From an uncultured Fretibacterium sp. (GTDB lineage: Bacteria; Synergistota; Synergistia; Synergistales; Aminobacteriaceae): a stretch of DNA of 8,131 nucleotides. Of the stretch, positions 4,953 to 8,131 are shown piece after piece; the first letter of the stretch is position 1, and the number at the start of each line of letters is the position of its first letter. The DNA lies in contig CALGGR010000091.1 of the NCBI GenBank assembly GCA_937915755.1, positions 1 through 8,131 of the forward strand, in the 5' to 3' direction. A model generated the notes under the pieces. That model was given only the letters and a program-made list of their open reading frames with translations, was not told the origin of the DNA and did not search any database. The position numbers were made by a program, and so were the translations under genes.

Positions 4953-5699
4953 ATGGATAATTCTTTACAGGTTTTCTCTTACAACAATAACGAGGTTCGC
5001 ACTGTCGAAAAAGACGGTGAGATTTGGTTCGTGGCTAAAGACGTTTGCGATGTTCTTGACATTCAAAACTCTAACGATACTGTCCGCAAAATGCTTGATG
5101 ACGATGAAAAGGGTATGAGTCAGATTCACACCCTTGGTGGAACGCAGAATATGACCATCATCAGCGAAAGCGGATTTTATAGTGTCGTCCTCAGAAGTGA
5201 CAAACCACAGGCAAAGCCGTTCAGAAAATGGGTCACTTCGGAAGTACTGCCAAGTATCCGCAGAACTGGAAGGTATGTTGCAGACAATAACTTTCAGCAG
5301 GATAATTCTACACAGCAGGAATTAAATATCCGTGAGCTTGAAGCAAGGGCAAAAGTAGCAGAAGTGCTGTGTAAGCTCCTTGATGTGGAGACACTTTCCC
5401 CAACATACAGAAATATTCTCGTATGCAAAACGGCGGAAGCCGCCTGTGGTGTTCCTGTTTTGCCTCTGCCAAAGACAGAGTGTGCGACATATTCAGCAAA
5501 AGAAATCGGTGAAAAACTTGGTATCTCGGCACAGAAGATAGGACGGCTGGCTAATCTTTACGGAATGAAAACTGATGAATTCGGTGCGTGGTATCATGAC
5601 AAGGCGGCACATTCCAGTAAAGAGGTAGACAGTTTCCGCTATTATGACAACGCTGTGGAAAGATTCAGAGAAATCATACAGGAGGAAACCAATGGCTGA
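4953..5699 (+). CDS. BRO-family phage antirepressor, mosaic gene
   Basis: This 248-residue protein starts at the ATG at 4953 behind AAAAGGAGG; the frame is open 26 codons further upstream without a ribosome site. Residues about 5-105 are a clear BRO-N domain (EIWFVAKDVCDVLDIQN, DEKGMSQIHTLGG, ESGFYSVVLRSDKPQAKPF, WVTSEVLPSIRRTGRY). A Gln/Asn-rich and coiled linker follows. The C-terminal domain at about 190-245 (YSAKEIGEKLGISAQKIGRLANLYGMK, EFGAWYH, HSSKEVDSFRYY) is shared with 1860-2675. Codon use changes from CTT/GCT-rich to CTG/CAG/GCA-rich inside the BRO-N domain, near 5090-5160. It overlaps the methyltransferase gene by eight bases. The expected role is antirepression or DNA binding in the lytic/lysogenic switch. 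Confidence 0.88.
   Translation: MDNSLQVFSYNNNEVRTVEKDGEIWFVAKDVCDVLDIQNSNDTVRKMLDDDEKGMSQIHTLGGTQNMTIISESGFYSVVLRSDKPQAKPFRKWVTSEVLPSIRRTGRYVADNNFQQDNSTQQELNIRELEARAKVAEVLCKLLDVETLSPTYRNILVCKTAEAACGVPVLPLPKTECATYSAKEIGEKLGISAQKIGRLANLYGMKTDEFGAWYHDKAAHSSKEVDSFRYYDNAVERFREIIQEETNG
5256..5272 (+). repeat. 17-base direct repeat, copy 2
   Basis: Identical to 2202-2218 and encoding the same IRRTG motif at the end of the BRO-N domain. It lies about 100-170 bases after the codon-use shift within this gene. Confidence 0.7.
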
Positions 5700-6480
5700 T
5701 GTGAAATGTGTTTTATTTCATGATAATTTTCAGAACTTCAAAGGTTACAGCATTCCCAAGGCACAGCTTGTGATTGCCGATATTCCTTACAACATTGGTG
5801 GCGACTTTTATGCCAGCCGTCCGGAATGGTATGTGGACGGCGACAATAAAAACGGAGAAAGCAGCAAGGCAGGAAAAGCGGCATTCCACACTGATTTCAC
5901 TTTCAATATTGCTGAATATTTCGCATTCTGTAATCGATTGCTCAAAAAAGAGCCGTCCAAAGGTGAAAAGGATGCTCCCTGCATGATTGTGTTCTGTGCG
6001 TTTCAGCAGATTCCGGAAGTGCTGCATCAGGCTGGAAAATATGGCTTCAAAAAATATCAGTTTTTATGCTTCACTAAAAATAACAGCCCACAAGTGCTGA
6101 AAGCCAATATGAAAATAGTCGGCGCAACGGAATATGCACTGGTGCTGTACAGGAACAAGCTGCCGAAATTCCGCAATACCGGTGCAGACGGAAAACGTCA
6201 CATGATACTCGACCATTTCGACTGGGTGCGTGACGGCAGGGATATCCCGAAAATTCATCCGTGCCAGAAACCTGTGAATCTTCTGAAACGGCTGATTGAA
6301 ATTTTCACTGATGAAGGCGATGTGGTGATTGACCCGTGTGCCGGAAGCGGCAGTACGCTGAGAGCTGCGAGAGAGCTGGGGCGCAGCAGCTACGGCTTTG
6401 AAGTCAGCAAAGAATTTTATACAAAGGCCTGTGAGCAGATGCTCGGACAGGCAGAGAACGGAGGAACTGGAAATGAATGA
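5692..6480 (+). CDS. Beta-class site-specific DNA methyltransferase (N6-adenine or N4-cytosine)
   Basis: This 262-residue enzyme would transfer a methyl group from S-adenosylmethionine to an exocyclic amino group of DNA. The catalytic motif IV is ADIPYN (DIPY at residues 30-33). HPCQKP at 189-194 is motif X, and DPCAGSGST at 214-222 is the cofactor-binding motif I. Motif IV preceding X and I defines the beta class, with the target-recognition region between about 45 and 185. The start is the ATG at 5692 with GGAGG seven bases before it; it overlaps the previous stop by eight bases. Length and motifs are complete, so it should be active. No restriction enzyme lies beside it, so it is best read as a solitary phage methyltransferase for anti-restriction or regulation. 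The recognition site cannot be deduced. Confidence 0.92.
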   Translation: MADVKCVLFHDNFQNFKGYSIPKAQLVIADIPYNIGGDFYASRPEWYVDGDNKNGESSKAGKAAFHTDFTFNIAEYFAFCNRLLKKEPSKGEKDAPCMIVFCAFQQIPEVLHQAGKYGFKKYQFLCFTKNNSPQVLKANMKIVGATEYALVLYRNKLPKFRNTGADGKRHMILDHFDWVRDGRDIPKIHPCQKPVNLLKRLIEIFTDEGDVVIDPCAGSGSTLRAARELGRSSYGFEVSKEFYTKACEQMLGQAENGGTGNE

Positions 6481-7249
6481 AATTACGATAGCTGTGAACT
6501 ACGAAAATGAAAAGCCGACTGTCAGCGGTCGTGAACTGCACAAGGCTTTGAAAATTAACACCAAGTATTCTGATTGGTTTAAGCGTATGTGTGATTATGG
6601 ATTTGTAGAGGGACAAGATTATCAAACTTGCTTCCCAAATTTGAGAAGCGAAAATCATCACGGTGGTCAGAATAAAGCCGACCATGCTGTCACCATCGAT
6701 ATGGCAAAAGAACTGTGCATGATTCAGCGCACAGAAATCGGCAAAAAGTGCCGTGAATATTTTCTTGCCATTGAGTGCAGATGGAACAGTCCGGAAGCGG
6801 TGATGGCTCGTGCCTTGCAGTTTGCAAACCAGAAGCTGGAATTTCTCACGCAGGAAAACAGCCGCCTGACAGAAATCAATACATCACAGGCACAGCAGAT
6901 TGCAGAAATGCAGCCAAAAGTCACCTATTATGACATTGTGCTGAACTGTAAGGAGCTTGTCACAGTCAATACAATTGCAAAGGACTATGGCAAATCTGCT
7001 ATATGGCTGAACAAATGGCTGCATGAACACGGCATTCAGTATAAGCAGGGAAAAATCTGGCATCTGTATCAGAAGTATGCAAAGAAGGGCTATGCGAAGT
7101 CCAGAACGCTTCCTTTTGCAGACAGTGCAGGCAAAAATCATTCAAGGTCACGCACCTGCTGGACTCAGAAGGGCAGGCTTTTTATTTATGAACTGCTCAA
7201 AGAAAACGGCATTCTTCCGCTGATTGAACAGGAAGGCGGCAAAAAGTGA
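6473..7249 (+). CDS. AntA/AntB-type antirepressor with C-terminal KilAC (ANT) domain
   Basis: The protein is 258 residues long, starting at the ATG at 6473 with GGAGG at 6460-6464. The frame extends further upstream, but only inside the methyltransferase gene, whose last eight bases it overlaps. Residues about 12-88 are the AntA/AntB domain (TVSGRELHKALKINTKYSDW, GQDYQTC, MAKELCMIQRTEIGKKCREY). A coiled-coil stretch follows at about 115-145 (QKLEFLTQENSRLTEINTSQ, AQQIAEMQ). The rest is the ANT/KilAC domain (NTIAKDYGKSAIWLNKWLHE, WTQKGRLFIYELLKENGI). Proteins of this type counter the prophage repressor. It is the third antirepressor-family gene in the window. Confidence 0.92.
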   Translation: MNEITIAVNYENEKPTVSGRELHKALKINTKYSDWFKRMCDYGFVEGQDYQTCFPNLRSENHHGGQNKADHAVTIDMAKELCMIQRTEIGKKCREYFLAIECRWNSPEAVMARALQFANQKLEFLTQENSRLTEINTSQAQQIAEMQPKVTYYDIVLNCKELVTVNTIAKDYGKSAIWLNKWLHEHGIQYKQGKIWHLYQKYAKKGYAKSRTLPFADSAGKNHSRSRTCWTQKGRLFIYELLKENGILPLIEQEGGKK

Positions 7250-7461
7250 CGAAGCATGAGTGTGCGGTCGTGACCGCCTATACAGATGTTTCGATGCTGA
7301 AAGGCGATGACCTGAAATATCTGTATGATTATCTTTCCGGTTTTATCGGAAGACCAGTATATACACATGAATTATCTGTGGTGGCACTGCACTACAGGGA
7401 GCAGATTCGTGAGGACTTCCTTGCGCTGTGCAGGAATGCGAAGGAGGACGATGATGGATAA
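7246..7461 (+). CDS. Small phage protein, DUF7736-like
   Basis: The protein is 71 residues long. The start is the GTG at 7246, which overlaps the TGA of the antirepressor by four bases (GTGA), with a GGAAGGCGG site ahead. The core TAYTDVSMLKGDDLKYLYDY, then FIGRPVYTHELS, follows the pattern of the phage family I know as DUF7736 (AYTG...LGRPVFTHE). The ending is acidic (KEDDDG). It overlaps the cytosine methyltransferase start by eight bases, so it belongs to the same translationally coupled operon. Its biochemical role is not known. Confidence 0.8.
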   Translation: MTKHECAVVTAYTDVSMLKGDDLKYLYDYLSGFIGRPVYTHELSVVALHYREQIREDFLALCRNAKEDDDG

Positions 7462-8131
7462 GAAACAACTGACATTATGTTCCCTGTTTGATGGCTCAGG
7501 AGGCTTTTGTCTGGGAGCGGTACTTGCCGGAATTAAGCCTGTTGCAAGTTCAGAAATTGAACCGTTCCCGATTCTGGTCACACACAGAAGACTGCCGCAA
7601 GTGAAACATTACGGCGATGTATCAAAACTGAGAGGGGGTGACCTTGGGGCTGTCGATATCATCACATTCGGCAGCCCCTGTTAGGTCAGGATTTATCTGT
7701 CGCCGGCAGGCGTGCCGGAATTCATGACGGCGAAAGGTCAAGCCTGTTCTTTCAGGCAATCCGCATCATTAAGGAAATGAGGGAGGCAACGAATGGACAA
7801 TATCCAAGATACTGTGTCTGGGAAAACGTCGGAGGCGTGTTTTCCTCCAACGGAGGAAACGACTTCAAAGCTGTCCTCGAAGCAGTTATCAGTGTTAAAG
7901 AAGAAGGGGTCGAGGTGCCTCCGCCTGAAAATCACCGATGGGCAAAAGCGGACGTACTGCTGGGAGACGGATGGAGCGTGGCTTACAGAGTTTTCGATTC
8001 TCAATACTGGGGTGTCCCCCAGCGCAGAGCAAGAATCTACCTTGTCGCAGATTTTGCTGGAGGAAGTGCCCCGGAAGTATTATTTAAGTCCGAGGGCTTG
8101 TCTGGGTATACTCCGGAGGGCTTCCGTTCGT
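7454..8131 (+). pseudogene. C5-cytosine DNA methyltransferase, frameshifted at the catalytic motif and cut by the window end
   Basis: The first frame (7454-7684) gives motif I SLFDGSGGFCLGA, a motif II-like SSEIEPF, GDVSKL and the catalytic motif IV FGSPC. The next codon is TAG. From 7687 another frame continues without stop to the window end: QDLSVAGRRAGIHDG, VWENVGGVFSS (motif VI ENV) and QYWGVPQRRARIYLVA (motif VIII QRR). Removing five bases restores an uninterrupted SPCQDLS. The start at 7454 follows AAGGAGG by six bases; the ATG at 7451 is the alternative. The enzyme would methylate cytosine at carbon 5. As written the product is a roughly 77-residue stub ending at the catalytic Cys, so it is inactive unless the ribosome shifts by -1. 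The target-recognition domain and motifs IX-X lie beyond the window. Confidence 0.88.
7681..7690 (+). repeat. Five-base tandem duplication that breaks the cytosine methyltransferase
   Basis: TTAGG (7681-7685) followed by TCAGG (7686-7690) looks like a duplication of TCAGG with one C-to-T change. Deleting one unit gives TGT CAG GAT, the expected Cys-Gln-Asp. The duplication shifts the frame, and the C-to-T change makes the in-frame TAG. Confidence 0.7.

Noticed and set aside
5713..6027. Long minus-strand open frames opposite the methyltransferase and antirepressor genes
   Set aside because: They lie antisense to well-identified genes, lack ribosome sites and show no family features.
7682..7684. 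TAG as a reassigned sense codon (Gln) in the cytosine methyltransferase
   Set aside because: Reading through TAG as Gln leads into a wrong frame with no methyltransferase motifs; the frameshift remains, so recoding alone does not rescue the gene.

Overview
The window looks like accessory phage or prophage DNA from a gut-type bacterium, probably from a metagenome. It reads as a mosaic of three blocks. Bases 1 to about 843 are AT-rich: a 216-base leader with promoter-like sequence and two palindromes, then the N-terminal half of a RecJ-type DHH exonuclease. That half is joined in frame to a conserved phage protein of unknown function. The splice is abrupt, so it is either a real gene fusion or a chimeric contig. 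The RecJ half resembles, from memory only, proteins of AT-rich gut lineages such as Gastranaerophilales.

Bases about 844 to 5100 form a dense phage block with strong Shine-Dalgarno sites and many TTG starts. In order it holds a small acidic protein (1474-1761), a BRO-type antirepressor (1860-2675), two small unknown proteins (2685-2906 and 3007-3237), a twice-repeated convergent gene pair (3269-4107), a 142-residue unknown protein and a small Cys/Asp-rich protein. The most striking content is two complete type II hammerhead ribozymes (1765-1825 and 2910-2968). Each starts three bases after the stop codon of one gene and sits shortly before the start of the next. Together they bracket the antirepressor and a small gene. 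Both are followed by a segment that can pair with the catalytic CUGAUGA core, and this alternative hairpin is kept between the two copies through a G-C to G-U change.

Bases about 5100 to 8131 have a different, Clostridia-like codon style and form a tightly overlapping operon. It holds the second half of another BRO antirepressor, a beta-class DNA methyltransferase, an AntA/AntB-KilAC antirepressor, a small DUF7736-like protein and a C5-cytosine methyltransferase. The last gene is broken directly after its catalytic Pro-Cys by a five-base duplication that creates a stop and a frameshift, and it runs off the window.

Together this looks like a phage early/regulatory region: three antirepressor-family proteins for the lysogeny decision, two methyltransferases for DNA modification or anti-restriction, and self-cleaving RNAs that probably process the polycistronic message. 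No integrase, terminase, structural gene, tRNA, rRNA or CRISPR array was seen.
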